The notes: a model not told the origin generated them from the sequence alone. A DNA stretch of 10,371 nucleotides from an uncultured Megamonas sp. (GCA_900556715.1 USPM01000027.1:1-10371), one strand, 5' to 3'; counted from the stretch's first letter, positions 1 through 6,930 are shown. A program made the numbers and translations.

Positions 1-45
1 TATCATAAAAAACAAAAAGAGCAGAAAAGGTGCTAATCCTTCCAT
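1..45 (-). CDS. Possible start of a small membrane protein downstream of floA (partial)
   Basis: An open frame begins with ATG at 45..43, six bases after the floA stop, and runs off the left edge after 15 codons. Its visible residues (MEGLAPFLLFLFFMI) are strongly hydrophobic, as in a membrane segment. In Bacillus the floA gene is followed by further small genes of the same operon (yqfB, yqfC), so a gene is expected here. Against it, no Shine-Dalgarno sequence precedes the ATG, so translation would depend on coupling to floA. The piece is too short to identify. Confidence 0.35.
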   Translation of the reverse strand, partial: MEGLAPFLLFLFFMI

Positions 46-51
46 GATAAA

Positions 52-1050
52 TTATTTTATTGGTACTTGTCCTTGTGGGACTGTACTATCTCCTGTCTTA
101 CTTATTGCTTCTCGCATTTGCGTATCAGCATTGATATTATTTAAATTATAATAATCCATCACACCAAGTTTACCTTCACGAAGAGCTTTTGCTAATGCAT
201 GTGGAACTTCTGATTGAGCTTCAACTACACGAGCTTCCATCTCTTGAGTATATGCTTTCATTTCCTGTTCTTTAGCTACAGCCATAGCACGTCTTTCTTC
301 AGCTTTTGCTTGAGCTATACGTTTATCAGCTTCTGCTTGGTCTGTTTGAAGTTCTGCACCGATATTTCTACCTACATCAACATCAGCTATATCAATGGAT
401 AAAATTTCAAAAGCAGTTCCTGCATCCAAACCTTTGCCAAGTACAGTTTTAGATATATCATCTGGATTAGCAAGCACATCTGTATGAGCTTCTGAAGAAC
501 CAACCGATGTTACTATCCCTTCACCAACACGAGCAATAATTGTAGGCTCACCAGCACCACCGACTAATCTATCAATATTAGCTCGAACTGTAACCCTTGC
601 CTTAATTTTTAATTCAATACCATTTCTAGCCACAGCGGATACAACAGGTGTTTCAATGACTTTTGGATTTACACTCATCTGTACGGCTTCTAATACATCA
701 CGACCTGCAAGATCAATAGCTGCACTGCGTTCAAATGGAAGTGGTATTTGTGCTCTATGAGCAGCAATGAGTGCATCGACTACTTTATCCACATTACCGC
801 CAGCCAAATAATGTGCTTCAAGTTGATTTACATTGACATTCAATCCTGCTTTATTTGCCTTGATAAGTGGCAATACAATTTTTTGTGGCGGAACTCTACG
901 CATTCTCATACCAACTAATGTAAATATACCTACATGAACATTTGAAGCCAATGCTGAAATCCATAATCCTATAGGTACAAAATGCAAAAATAACATAACC
1001 GCCACGATGACAATTACTACGATAAAACCAGAACCGATAATCGCTTCCAT
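52..1050 (-). CDS. floA: Flotillin-like protein FloA
   Basis: FloA is a bacterial flotillin that forms membrane microdomains and affects membrane fluidity and the assembly of membrane complexes. The 332-residue product matches the usual family length (about 330). Residues 3-30 form a hydrophobic membrane-inserted hairpin. An SPFH-like region spans roughly 55-230 and includes the characteristic stretch [10 protein letters not shown] at 128-137. A charged Glu/Ala-rich helix that should form a coiled coil covers about 235-285 ([18 protein letters not shown] and following). The start is supported by AAGGAGGA at 1057-1064, six bases upstream. It lies 23 bases downstream of nfeD, and the pair is the classic NfeD-flotillin operon. 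The protein acts on the cytoplasmic face of the membrane. Identification is firm; function follows from B. subtilis YqfA/FloA. Confidence 0.96.
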   Translation of the reverse strand: MEAIIGSGFIVVIVIVAVMLFLHFVPIGLWISALASNVHVGIFTLVGMRMRRVPPQKIVLPLIKANKAGLNVNVNQLEAHYLAGGNVDKVVDALIAAHRAQIPLPFERSAAIDLAGRDVLEAVQMSVNPKVIETPVVSAVARNGIELKIKARVTVRANIDRLVGGAGEPTIIARVGEGIVTSVGSSEAHTDVLANPDDISKTVLGKGLDAGTAFEILSIDIADVDVGRNIGAELQTDQAEADKRIAQAKAEERRAMAVAKEQEMKAYTQEMEARVVEAQSEVPHALAKALREGKLGVMDYYNLNNINADTQMREAISKTGDSTVPQGQVPIK

Positions 1051-1073
1051 GATTAATCCTCCTTAAATTTATT

Positions 1074-1706
1074 TTAGATTTTACGTACAATAATACGCAT
1101 ACCTTCAATTTTTACTACACGAATTTTTTCGCCTTTACCGATATAACTACCTTCAGATACAACATCTAATACATCATCATCGATTTTCACAATTCCAGAA
1201 GGTCTCAGTTCTGTCAAAACAATCCCTTCTTTATGCAAATATCTCGAATAATCTACGCTACTTACATAACCTTCTTCACTAGAAGATGTCTTTGTCAAAA
1301 TTATCTTACTCCAGAGCTTACTTGTAGGTAGTTTTTTTATTATCAACGCAAAAATTATTATCGCGATAACAAAAGAAATCGCCATCATCAACATTGCATC
1401 AATATCGCTACCCATAGCTAAAATCAAACTATATAATATGGCTACTACTCCAAGTCCTGCAAGTAATCCTATCGTTGGGGTTAATATTTCAATTATGATA
1501 AAAATAATCCCCACAATAAATATTGCAATCTGATATAAGCTGACTAAACCTTTCACATAACTACTGCCAAAAAATACACCAGCCGCTATGATACCTAGTA
1601 ATGCCCCTATACCTGTACCTCCTGTTTTTATCTCTACCAAAATTGCTAGAAATATCACACTCAAAAGTAGTGATTGCAATATACTTGAATCTATAATAAA
1701 GTCCAT
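1074..1706 (-). CDS. nfeD: NfeD-family membrane protein, short form without protease domain
   Basis: NfeD proteins are encoded next to flotillins and probably partner them in the membrane. This 210-residue form has about five hydrophobic segments (near 10-26, 32-48, 57-76, 80-98 and 103-124). A soluble C-terminal OB-fold of the NfeD type follows at about 145-210, with GIVLTELRPSGIV at 161-173 and a KGEKIRVVKIEG strand pair at 191-202. The Bacillus neighbour of floA (YqeZ, about 440 residues) carries an additional N-terminal ClpP-like serine protease domain, and that half is missing here. The membrane part resembles the C-terminal half of the long form. The start has AAGGAAGTG just upstream (1713-1721). 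The gene is preceded by 293 bases of very AT-rich DNA and a terminator, so nfeD-floA should have its own promoter, but I could not pick one with confidence in such AT-rich DNA. Confidence 0.9.
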   Translation of the reverse strand: MDFIIDSSILQSLLLSVIFLAILVEIKTGGTGIGALLGIIAAGVFFGSSYVKGLVSLYQIAIFIVGIIFIIIEILTPTIGLLAGLGVVAILYSLILAMGSDIDAMLMMAISFVIAIIIFALIIKKLPTSKLWSKIILTKTSSSEEGYVSSVDYSRYLHKEGIVLTELRPSGIVKIDDDVLDVVSEGSYIGKGEKIRVVKIEGMRIIVRKI

Positions 1707-1999
1707 ATTATCACTTCCTTTTATTCTTAATTATTTTGCTTTTATCATCAACAACAAAATATACTTATAAATTTTATTAATATAATTCTACAATAAATAT
1801 CTATTTACCTTTATAAAAATTACAAACTTATTTCAATATAATAAAATTCTTAAAATCTCTACAAAATTAATCATATCAATCTAAAAAAATCCTAATCCTT
1901 TATTATTTCTTATTTACAAAAATACAAAAAACCTTAACCAATCAATTATAAAAATTTATATAAACAATATTTATAAAAAATAAAAAGAGATGGAAAATC
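1707..1999. other. AT-rich spacer between the MATE gene and nfeD
   Basis: This spacer of almost 300 bases is extremely AT-rich and full of stop codons on both strands, with no credible gene. It must hold the promoter of nfeD-floA on the minus strand, because the MATE terminator closes the upstream transcript. Several weak candidates occur (for example TTGAAA followed 15 bases later by TATAAA around 1809-1835, and TTGTAG followed by TATAAG around 1760-1790), but none stands out from background. I saw no relic of the missing NfeD protease half. Confidence 0.6.
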
Positions 2000-2016
2000 T
2001 TATATTCCATCTCTTT
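1971..2016 (-). terminator. Intrinsic terminator of the MATE gene
   Basis: A perfect 12-bp stem (AAAGAGATGGAA at 1984-1995 pairing with TTCCATCTCTTT at 2005-2016) has a 9-base loop. On the minus strand it is followed by a T-rich tract (TTTATTTTTTATAA). The upstream arm lies inside the last codons of the MATE gene, so the stem overlaps the stop codon. It has no matching T-tract for plus-strand transcription. Confidence 0.88.
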
Positions 2017-3373
2017 CTTCTTTTCTTTTTAAACGTCTCCAGACGACCATCATCATAGTAGAAAAACATGCTATACCGCCTACAAAATTTGAAATCATTT
2101 CGGCATAAAAAACTCCATATACACCTAAATCCCATAAATTAGGTAAAAAAATCGTCAACGGAATAACTAAAATGACTTTACGAAATAGCGAAAAAAATGT
2201 CGCATATTTTCCCATACCTAACGAAATAAATGTTGTTTGTCCTGCAGACTGAAATGCCATCATAAAAAATCCTAAAAAATATATATGTAATGCTGGCACA
2301 CCAAGTAATAACATTTCTTCTTCACTATTAAATAGATGAATAAAAAACTCTGGAAAAAAATCTAATATACACCAAGCTATACTTGTATATAATAATGCTA
2401 TTTTTGTCAAAAATTTTATTCCCTGTCTTACACGCAAATATTGCCCTGCACCATAATTGTAGCTGATAACAGGCTGAGCACCTGAGCGAATGCCTTCTAT
2501 TGTCATTTGTAAAACATCACGTATTGAATTTAATACGGTCATTATACCTACATAAATATTTCCGCCCCAAAACAGCAATACATTATTACAGACAATCTGT
2601 ACTAAACTTCCTGTAGTAGCAAAAACAAAACCTGAAAAACCTAAAGAGACAATCTCTTTTATTAATTTAAAATCTAATTTCATACAAGATTTCTTAATGC
2701 GATAAATCGCCTTATCACTAAATAAAAAATGTAATACCCATGATGCTGAAATAAATTGTGCAATGACAGTAGCGATAGCAGCGCCTTTTATACCTAAATC
2801 TAAACCAAAGATAAAAATAGGGTCTAAGATAATATTGATTATCGCACCAATTAATATAGTTAGCATTCCTTTTTTAGCAAAACCTTGAGCATTAATAAAA
2901 GTATTCATGCCTAGTCCTACCATTACAAAAATACTTCCCCAAATATAAATAGAAAAATATTCATTAGCATAAGGATATGTTTCATCACTTGCCCCAAATA
3001 AATATAATAAGGACTTTTTCATCACTAAGCCAATAATTATCAAAATACAACTACAGATAATCAGCATAGCAAAAGAATTACCTATTATTTTTTCTGCCCG
3101 TTCATCTTCGCCTCTACCTCTGGCGATAGAACAAAGTGGTGCTCCACCCATACCAAATAAATTAGTAACTGCTGTAACTAACATAATAATAGGAAAAGTA
3201 ATTCCTAATCCTGTCAAAGCTAAAGTAGAATTTTGTGCCAAATGCCCTATGTACATTCTATCCACAAGACTATATAAAACATTTATCAACTGTGCTATGG
3301 TCATAGGAATAGCTAAACTCATAATATTATATGCCATACTATTTTTAGTAAAATCGTTTTGTTTTTCTTGCAT
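2000..3373 (-). CDS. MATE-family multidrug/cation antiporter (MepA-like)
   Basis: This 457-residue integral membrane protein belongs to the MATE family of cation-coupled exporters, which remove drugs, dyes or metabolites from the cell. It shows about twelve hydrophobic helices in two related halves. Family landmarks include the opening SLAIPMTIAQLINVLYSLVD at 19-38 and the conserved INIILDPIFIFGLDLGIKGAA at 179-199. A similar opening at the start of the second half and a conserved GAQPVISYNYGAG stretch also fit. Length matches the MepA/DinF type (about 450). AGGTG at 3381-3385, seven bases upstream, supports the ATG. The gene stands between two intrinsic terminators, and no consensus promoter fits into the short gap ahead of it. 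It interrupts the usual yqeY-nfeD-floA order, so it was probably inserted in this lineage. The substrate cannot be told from sequence. Confidence 0.93.
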   Translation of the reverse strand: MQEKQNDFTKNSMAYNIMSLAIPMTIAQLINVLYSLVDRMYIGHLAQNSTLALTGLGITFPIIMLVTAVTNLFGMGGAPLCSIARGRGEDERAEKIIGNSFAMLIICSCILIIIGLVMKKSLLYLFGASDETYPYANEYFSIYIWGSIFVMVGLGMNTFINAQGFAKKGMLTILIGAIINIILDPIFIFGLDLGIKGAAIATVIAQFISASWVLHFLFSDKAIYRIKKSCMKLDFKLIKEIVSLGFSGFVFATTGSLVQIVCNNVLLFWGGNIYVGIMTVLNSIRDVLQMTIEGIRSGAQPVISYNYGAGQYLRVRQGIKFLTKIALLYTSIAWCILDFFPEFFIHLFNSEEEMLLLGVPALHIYFLGFFMMAFQSAGQTTFISLGMGKYATFFSLFRKVILVIPLTIFLPNLWDLGVYGVFYAEMISNFVGGIACFSTMMMVVWRRLKRKEERDGI

Positions 3374-3400
3374 ATTCCTTCACCTACACCTAATAAATTT

Positions 3401-3447
3401 ATATAAAAAAACAGATAAGACCACTATCTAGTAATCTTATCTGTTTT
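3401..3447 (-). terminator. Intrinsic terminator after yqeY
   Basis: A perfect 13-bp stem (AAAACAGATAAGA at 3408-3420 with its complement at 3435-3447) and a 14-base loop are followed on the minus strand by an unbroken T run leading into TATAT. It starts just past the yqeY stop codon and ends the rpsU-yqeY transcript. Only 34 bases separate it from the MATE start codon. Confidence 0.92.
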
Positions 3448-3452
3448 CATAA

Positions 3453-3902
3453 TTAACCTAGTAATTCTTTGACGATGGTATTAACCATTTTTCCGTCAGC
3501 GCGTCCTTTAACTTTAGGCATGAGCTGTCCCATGACTTTACCCATATCTTTAGGAGTTGTTGCATTAGTAGCAGCAATTGCTTCTTTAACCAACGCTCTA
3601 ACTTCTTCTTCTGATAACTGTTCTGGTAAATATGGCATTAAAACGGCAATTTCAGCTTCAGTCTGTGCGACTAAATCTTCACGACCGCCTTTTTTAAATT
3701 CATCTATAGAATCTTTACGCATTTTTACTTCTTTGCTAATAAGTGCAATTATATCGTTATCATCAAGTTCTTTTTGACCATCAATTTCAGTCTGACGAAT
3801 AGCTGAACGAACCATGCGGATAACAGCAAGTTTCTGTTTTCCATCTTCTTTGGCTTTCATAGCAGCTTTCATGTCGTCCATTAACTGGGCTTTAAGTGAC
3901 AT
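3453..3902 (-). CDS. yqeY: GatB/YqeY-domain protein
   Basis: This is a 149-residue YqeY-family protein, the usual family length. The family resembles the C-terminal helical domain of the GatB subunit of the tRNA-dependent amidotransferase and probably contacts tRNA, but its exact role is not settled. Visible landmarks are the N-terminal helix (MSLKAQLMDDMKAAMKAKE), the R-x-VRSAI segment near 31-35, MPYLPEQLSEEEV at 89-101 and the glycine-rich end MGKVMGQLMPKVKGRADG. A GGAGG motif at 3911-3915, eight bases upstream, confirms the ATG. The gene follows rpsU by 26 bases, a pairing kept across Firmicutes, and shares its promoter. It is soluble and cytoplasmic. Confidence 0.95.
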   Translation of the reverse strand: MSLKAQLMDDMKAAMKAKEDGKQKLAVIRMVRSAIRQTEIDGQKELDDNDIIALISKEVKMRKDSIDEFKKGGREDLVAQTEAEIAVLMPYLPEQLSEEEVRALVKEAIAATNATTPKDMGKVMGQLMPKVKGRADGKMVNTIVKELLG

Positions 3903-3928
3903 ATGAATTACCTCCGTTTGTGAGCTAA

Positions 3929-4111
3929 TTAAGCTCTGTATCTGCGTTTTCTAGCAGCTTCTGATTTCTTTTTGCGTTTTACGCTTGGTTTTTCATAATG
4001 CTCACGTTTTCTAACTTCAGCTAAAGTACCAGCTTTCTGGCAAGTACGTTTAAATCTACGGAGAGCGCTATCAATTGTTTCGTTTTTACCAACTTTGATT
4101 TCAGATGACAT
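3929..4111 (-). CDS. rpsU: 30S ribosomal protein bS21
   Basis: bS21 is a small, highly basic protein of the 30S platform that sits near the 3' end of 16S rRNA and helps translation initiation. The 60-residue product has the expected order: the [20 protein letters not shown] start, the [23 protein letters not shown] core, and an Arg/Lys tail ([16 protein letters not shown]). The length is typical. The start is preceded by an unusually purine-rich Shine-Dalgarno region, with GGGGAGGG at 4120-4127, eight bases upstream. A consensus promoter lies about 60 bases further upstream, and the leader holds a small hairpin. It is the first gene of a two-gene rpsU-yqeY unit. Confidence 0.98.
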   Translation of the reverse strand: MSSEIKVGKNETIDSALRRFKRTCQKAGTLAEVRKREHYEKPSVKRKKKSEAARKRRYRA

Positions 4112-4134
4112 TTATATTTCCCTCCCCTCCACCT

Positions 4135-4148
4135 AACACGGGAGTGTT
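4135..4148 (-). promoter_or_regulatory. Small hairpin in the rpsU leader
   Basis: AACAC at 4135-4139 and GTGTT at 4144-4148 form a 5-bp stem with a 4-base loop, read as UCCC on the transcript. It lies immediately upstream of the rpsU Shine-Dalgarno sequence. The loop and flanking base (CUCCC) are complementary to the GGGAG of that sequence. A regulatory role is inference only. Confidence 0.35.
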
Positions 4149-4171
4149 GTACTTAATAATCATACCCAAAT

Positions 4172-4201
4172 ATTATACCTTGCTTATAAGTGCATTGTCA
4201 A
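4172..4201 (-). promoter_or_regulatory. Consensus sigma-A-type promoter of rpsU-yqeY
   Basis: On the minus strand a perfect TTGACA (4196-4201) is followed after 18 bases by a perfect TATAAT (4172-4177). Transcription should start near 4165, giving a leader of about 54 bases. It lies between the hit stop and rpsU, so rpsU-yqeY can be expressed separately at a high level. Confidence 0.9.
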
Positions 4202-4243
4202 CCATAACCTGCAATTATATACAAATTTGATATGATTTTTTTA

Positions 4244-4591
4244 TCAGCCTGGTGGCCATTGCATAGAGCGACCGCCAAGTAGGTGGAAATGAAGGTGCTG
4301 AACTGTTTGGCCACCCTCTTCCCCTGTATTTGCTACAGTACGGAAGCCAGTTTCTGCAATATTCAATTTTTTAGCAAGCATAGGAATTACTTCACAAGTG
4401 ATATGTGCTAAAAGTTCTTTATCTTCAGCAGTTGTTGCAAGAAGACTAGCAATATGTTTTTTAGGAATAACTAATACATGAACAGGAGCTTGTGGCTCTA
4501 AATCATTAAAAGCAATGACCATGTCATCTTCATATACAGCTTGAGTTGGAATTTCTTTATTTGCTATTTTACAAAAAATACAATCTGACAT
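4244..4591 (-). CDS. HIT-family (HinT-like) purine nucleoside phosphoramidase
   Basis: HIT proteins of the HinT branch hydrolyse adenosine phosphoramidates and related aminoacyl-adenylates. With the ATG at 4591 the product has 115 residues, the normal HinT length. The catalytic histidine triad is at 99, 101 and 103 (QHLHFHLLGG), and an N-terminal DCIFCKI motif (C4, C7) is the common metal-binding or structural pair. The protein ends in the typical MQWPPG. A longer frame from a GTG at 4600 exists, but that GTG is part of the Shine-Dalgarno AAGGAGGTG, so the ATG six bases downstream is the real start. Two stop codons stand in tandem (TGA, then TAA). The gene follows mtaB by about 170 AT-rich bases and precedes rpsU. 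Confidence 0.95.
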   Translation of the reverse strand: MSDCIFCKIANKEIPTQAVYEDDMVIAFNDLEPQAPVHVLVIPKKHIASLLATTAEDKELLAHITCEVIPMLAKKLNIAETGFRTVANTGEEGGQTVQHLHFHLLGGRSMQWPPG

Positions 4592-4597
4592 ATAAGG

Positions 4598-4606
4598 CAC
4601 CTCCTT
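4598..4606 (-). promoter_or_regulatory. Ribosome binding site that decides the hit start
   Basis: AAGGAGGTG on the minus strand lies six bases ahead of the ATG at 4591..4589. The GTG at its end opens the same frame but cannot be the start, because it would have no ribosome binding site of its own. Confidence 0.9.
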
Positions 4607-4628
4607 TTATAGTTTAATTAGTATAGAA

Positions 4629-4640
4629 TTGATATATCAA
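4629..4640. repeat. 12-bp perfect palindrome upstream of hit
   Basis: TTGATATATCAA reads the same on both strands. It lies about 40 bases upstream of the hit start, between a weak -10-like TATACT (4620-4625, minus strand) and the region where a -35 would fall, although no good -35 is visible. It could be an operator or merely AT-rich chance. Confidence 0.3.
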
Positions 4641-4661
4641 ATAAATATTTAATATATACCT

Positions 4662-4732
4662 AGTTTAAATAAAATTTACTTAAACTTTAATACTAACTCT
4701 ATAACTTTATATATATTCGTTATAAAATTAGT
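4662..4732. repeat. Two AT-rich inverted repeats in the mtaB-hit spacer
   Basis: AGTTTAA (4662-4668) pairs with TTAAACT (4680-4686). A longer imperfect dyad pairs ACTAA-TATAAC (4692-4705, with three unpaired bases) with GTTATA-TTAGT (4719-4732, also with three unpaired bases). On the minus strand, the direction of all nearby genes, neither is followed by a T run, so they are not standard terminators of mtaB. They may be transcript-end structures or chance in AT-rich DNA. Confidence 0.35.
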
Positions 4733-4760
4733 AAAATCCTTTTTTTTATTTAGACAAATT

Positions 4761-6062
4761 TTAAATTAATTCACCTAAAATACCATCTTTAAATAATTTA
4801 ACTAATTTTACAAGGCGAATATCACCAGATGTTATTTTCTCATCATTTTTGATATACACTCTTATATAATTTGAAGTTAAACCTTCCATATATCCATCTT
4901 GTTCTTGTTCAAATAAAACTTCTAATTCGCGACCCAAAAATCTTTGATAGAACTCAGTTGCTGATTGTTCTGCCATCTTTTGCATCAAATGAACTCTTTG
5001 TTTTTTCACTGCTTCATCAATTTGATTTGTCATTTTGGCAGCTGGAGTACCTGCTCGTTTAGAATAAGGGAATACATGCATTTTCATAAATCCCATAGAT
5101 TTAGCAAATTCCAAAGATTTTTGGAATAATTCATCTGTTTCTCCAGGGAAACCAACGATAATATCTGTAGATATAGCAATATCTGGAACTTCACGGCGAA
5201 TATTTTCTATCAATCTAGCAAATTCTGCTGTAGTATAATGGCGGTTCATTGCTTTTAAAATCTCATCACTACCTGCTTGTAGTGGTAAATGTAAATGCTT
5301 AGTAAAGCGTTTATGAGTCTTTACTAATTCCAATAATCTAGGAGATATCTCAATAGACTCTAAAGAACCTAGTCGCAATCTTTTTAAATTTTCATTAGCT
5401 AAACAAATTTCTACAGCATCGCTTAAAGAAATATTTTCACCTTTAAAATCTCTGCCATAAGCACCTAAATGAATGCCAGTAAATACTATTTCATGGAAAT
5501 TTTCTTCTACTAATTGGTCTACTGCTGTTTTTATACTTTCCAATTTACGTGAACGAATAGGCCCTCTAGTATATGGAATAATACAATATGAACAGAAATT
5601 ACAACAACCATCTTGAATTTTTAAGAAAGCTCTTGTACGATGTGGTGTGCCATAAAGTGGAATATCTTCGAATTCATGCATATGCATAACATCATTTACT
5701 TCATTAAATAAACCATCTTCACGAGCTGCTTTTTCCACCAAATCAACTATTTTATCACGCTGTTTAGTACCGATTACTACACGAACACCTTCAATTTTAC
5801 TGATTTCATCAGAAGCAATCTGTGCATAGCACCCTGTTACAGCTATGATAGCATTATCATTTAAACGATTTGCTCTGCGAATTAATTGACGAGATTTTCG
5901 CTCACCTAAATGAGTAACAGAACAAGTATTTATAATATAAAAATCAGCAGGCTCAGAAAAATCTACAATTTCATAACCACGATTGCGAAATAGTCCTTCC
6001 ATTATTTCTGTTTCTACTTGATTAACTTTACAACCAAGTGTTGTTAATGCAACTTTTGGCAA
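4761..6062 (-). CDS. mtaB: tRNA (N6-threonylcarbamoyladenosine-C2) methylthiotransferase MtaB
   Basis: MtaB is a radical-SAM enzyme that converts t6A at position 37 of ANN-decoding tRNAs into ms2t6A, using two iron-sulfur clusters. The 433-residue protein has the full architecture. The N-terminal methylthiotransferase domain carries cluster cysteines C11 (TLGCKVNQ), C47 (INTCSVT) and C78 (TGCYAQ). The radical-SAM motif C153-x3-C157-x2-C160 lies within DGCCNFCSYCIIPYTRG. A C-terminal TRAM domain, about 372-433, binds the tRNA. TLGCKVNQ and SYCIIPYTRGPIRSR favour MtaB over MiaB. The start codon is TTG at 6062; AGGAAGTG ends five bases upstream and no in-frame ATG or GTG lies closer. It follows rsmE, as in Bacillus (yqeV), but after a hairpin-rich spacer of 127 bases. 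Confidence 0.95.
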   Translation of the reverse strand: MPKVALTTLGCKVNQVETEIMEGLFRNRGYEIVDFSEPADFYIINTCSVTHLGERKSRQLIRRANRLNDNAIIAVTGCYAQIASDEISKIEGVRVVIGTKQRDKIVDLVEKAAREDGLFNEVNDVMHMHEFEDIPLYGTPHRTRAFLKIQDGCCNFCSYCIIPYTRGPIRSRKLESIKTAVDQLVEENFHEIVFTGIHLGAYGRDFKGENISLSDAVEICLANENLKRLRLGSLESIEISPRLLELVKTHKRFTKHLHLPLQAGSDEILKAMNRHYTTAEFARLIENIRREVPDIAISTDIIVGFPGETDELFQKSLEFAKSMGFMKMHVFPYSKRAGTPAAKMTNQIDEAVKKQRVHLMQKMAEQSATEFYQRFLGRELEVLFEQEQDGYMEGLTSNYIRVYIKNDEKITSGDIRLVKLVKLFKDGILGELI

Positions 6063-6067
6063 AATTT

Positions 6068-6075
6068 CACTTCCT
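6068..6075 (-). promoter_or_regulatory. Ribosome binding site supporting the TTG start of mtaB
   Basis: AGGAAGTG (one mismatch to AGGAGGTG) ends five bases before the TTG at 6062..6060. The protein from this TTG begins MPKVALTTLGCKVNQ, the normal family N-terminus, so the non-ATG start is well supported. Confidence 0.8.
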
Positions 6076-6090
6076 CAATTAAAATAAAAT

Positions 6091-6155
6091 AAAAAAACTA
6101 CTAATATAAAATTAGTATAACTAAATTACAGTTTCCTATAAGATAGTTATACTAA
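6091..6155 (-). terminator. Overlapping hairpins with T run between rsmE and mtaB
   Basis: On the minus strand a perfect 12-bp stem (arms 6112-6123 and 6144-6155, 20-base loop) is followed by TTTTAT. A second stem (ATTAGTA at 6111-6117 with TACTAAT at 6099-6105, 5-base loop) is followed by G and seven T. The two stems share bases 6112-6117 and so cannot form together. The simplest reading is a terminator for prmA-rsmE; the shared arm would also allow an attenuator. Both stems are AU-rich, so strength is uncertain. Confidence 0.6.
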
Positions 6156-6189
6156 ACAAAAATCTTTAATATTAAATCTAAATCAAAAA

Positions 6190-6930
6190 TTAATAAATGC
6201 CACCTAAATCGCCTTTTTCATACATGACGATAGTAAGTGCTGCAATTGATGCTGTTTCAGCTCGCAAAATACGTTTTCCCATAGATATACTTTTAAATCC
6301 AGCATCTTTGCATAATTGCACTTCTTCTGGAGCGAATCCACCTTCAGGGCCAATCAAAATAAGATATTTTTTACTATCTGCTGATTGCAACATCTCTTTA
6401 AAACTTTGCTCATCTTCTGCTTCATAACAAATAAAACGAGTATAATCTGCATAATCTTTTGCTAATTGCTCTAAACTCACAATAGCTTCAACTGTCGGCT
6501 TTATTGTTCTACCGCACTGTTTTACTGCCTCATCAGCAATTTTCTGCCATTTTTGTTGACGAGCTAATTTTTTCTTATCATCATATTTCACTACACAATG
6601 ACGGCTAACTACAGGAACAACACTTGATGCTCCTAATTCCACCGCTTTTTGCACGATAAATTCCATTTTATCGCCTTTAGGTAAACATTGTGCAACGACT
6701 ACTTCTATAGGTGCTTCTGTATCAGCATCTTCTATATACTGCAATAATTTTAATTGCACTGTATCACTCGTACAAGAGATTACTTTTGCCTGTGCTACTT
6801 TACTTTCTTTATCAACAATAGTAAAAATCTGTTCAGGTCTTACTCTCATAGCATAAAGAAGATGTTTTGCATCATCGCCTTTAATCGTGATATCTTCACT
6901 TAGACATTCATCTATAAATAAACGTCTCAT
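6190..6930 (-). CDS. rsmE: 16S rRNA (uracil(1498)-N3)-methyltransferase RsmE
   Basis: RsmE methylates N3 of U1498 in helix 44 of 16S rRNA, near the decoding centre, with S-adenosylmethionine. The 246-residue product fits the family. A PUA-like N-terminal domain covers about 1-70 (MRRLFIDE, then DDAKHLLYAMRVRPEQ at 19-34). A SPOUT knot methyltransferase domain follows, with KGDKMEFIVQKAVELGA at 85-101, the SAM-binding LILIGPEGGFAPEE at 190-203 and the knot segment GKRILRAETASIAAL at 218-232. Its ATG overlaps the prmA stop as ATGA (6927-6930), which points to translational coupling, with an AAGGAAG motif inside the end of prmA. It is soluble and shares the prmA promoter. Confidence 0.96.
   Translation of the reverse strand: MRRLFIDECLSEDITIKGDDAKHLLYAMRVRPEQIFTIVDKESKVAQAKVISCTSDTVQLKLLQYIEDADTEAPIEVVVAQCLPKGDKMEFIVQKAVELGASSVVPVVSRHCVVKYDDKKKLARQQKWQKIADEAVKQCGRTIKPTVEAIVSLEQLAKDYADYTRFICYEAEDEQSFKEMLQSADSKKYLILIGPEGGFAPEEVQLCKDAGFKSISMGKRILRAETASIAALTIVMYEKGDLGGIY

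Noticed and set aside
896..1108. 70-codon minus-strand frame across the nfeD-floA junction
   Set aside because: It overlaps the end of nfeD and the start of floA in another frame, with no support of its own.
3469..3777. 102-codon plus-strand frame
   Set aside because: It is the antisense of yqeY, whose own frame is clearly conserved, and no ribosome binding site or family match is visible.
4592..4600. GTG start for the HIT protein
   Set aside because: The GTG is the last part of the Shine-Dalgarno sequence itself; the ATG at 4591 gives the standard N-terminus MSDCIFCKI.
4692..4750. Plus-strand terminator (dyad followed by CCTTTTTTTT)
   Set aside because: The dyad followed by a T run looks like a terminator on the plus strand, but there is no plus-strand gene upstream to end, and the stem is AU-only with internal unpaired bases.
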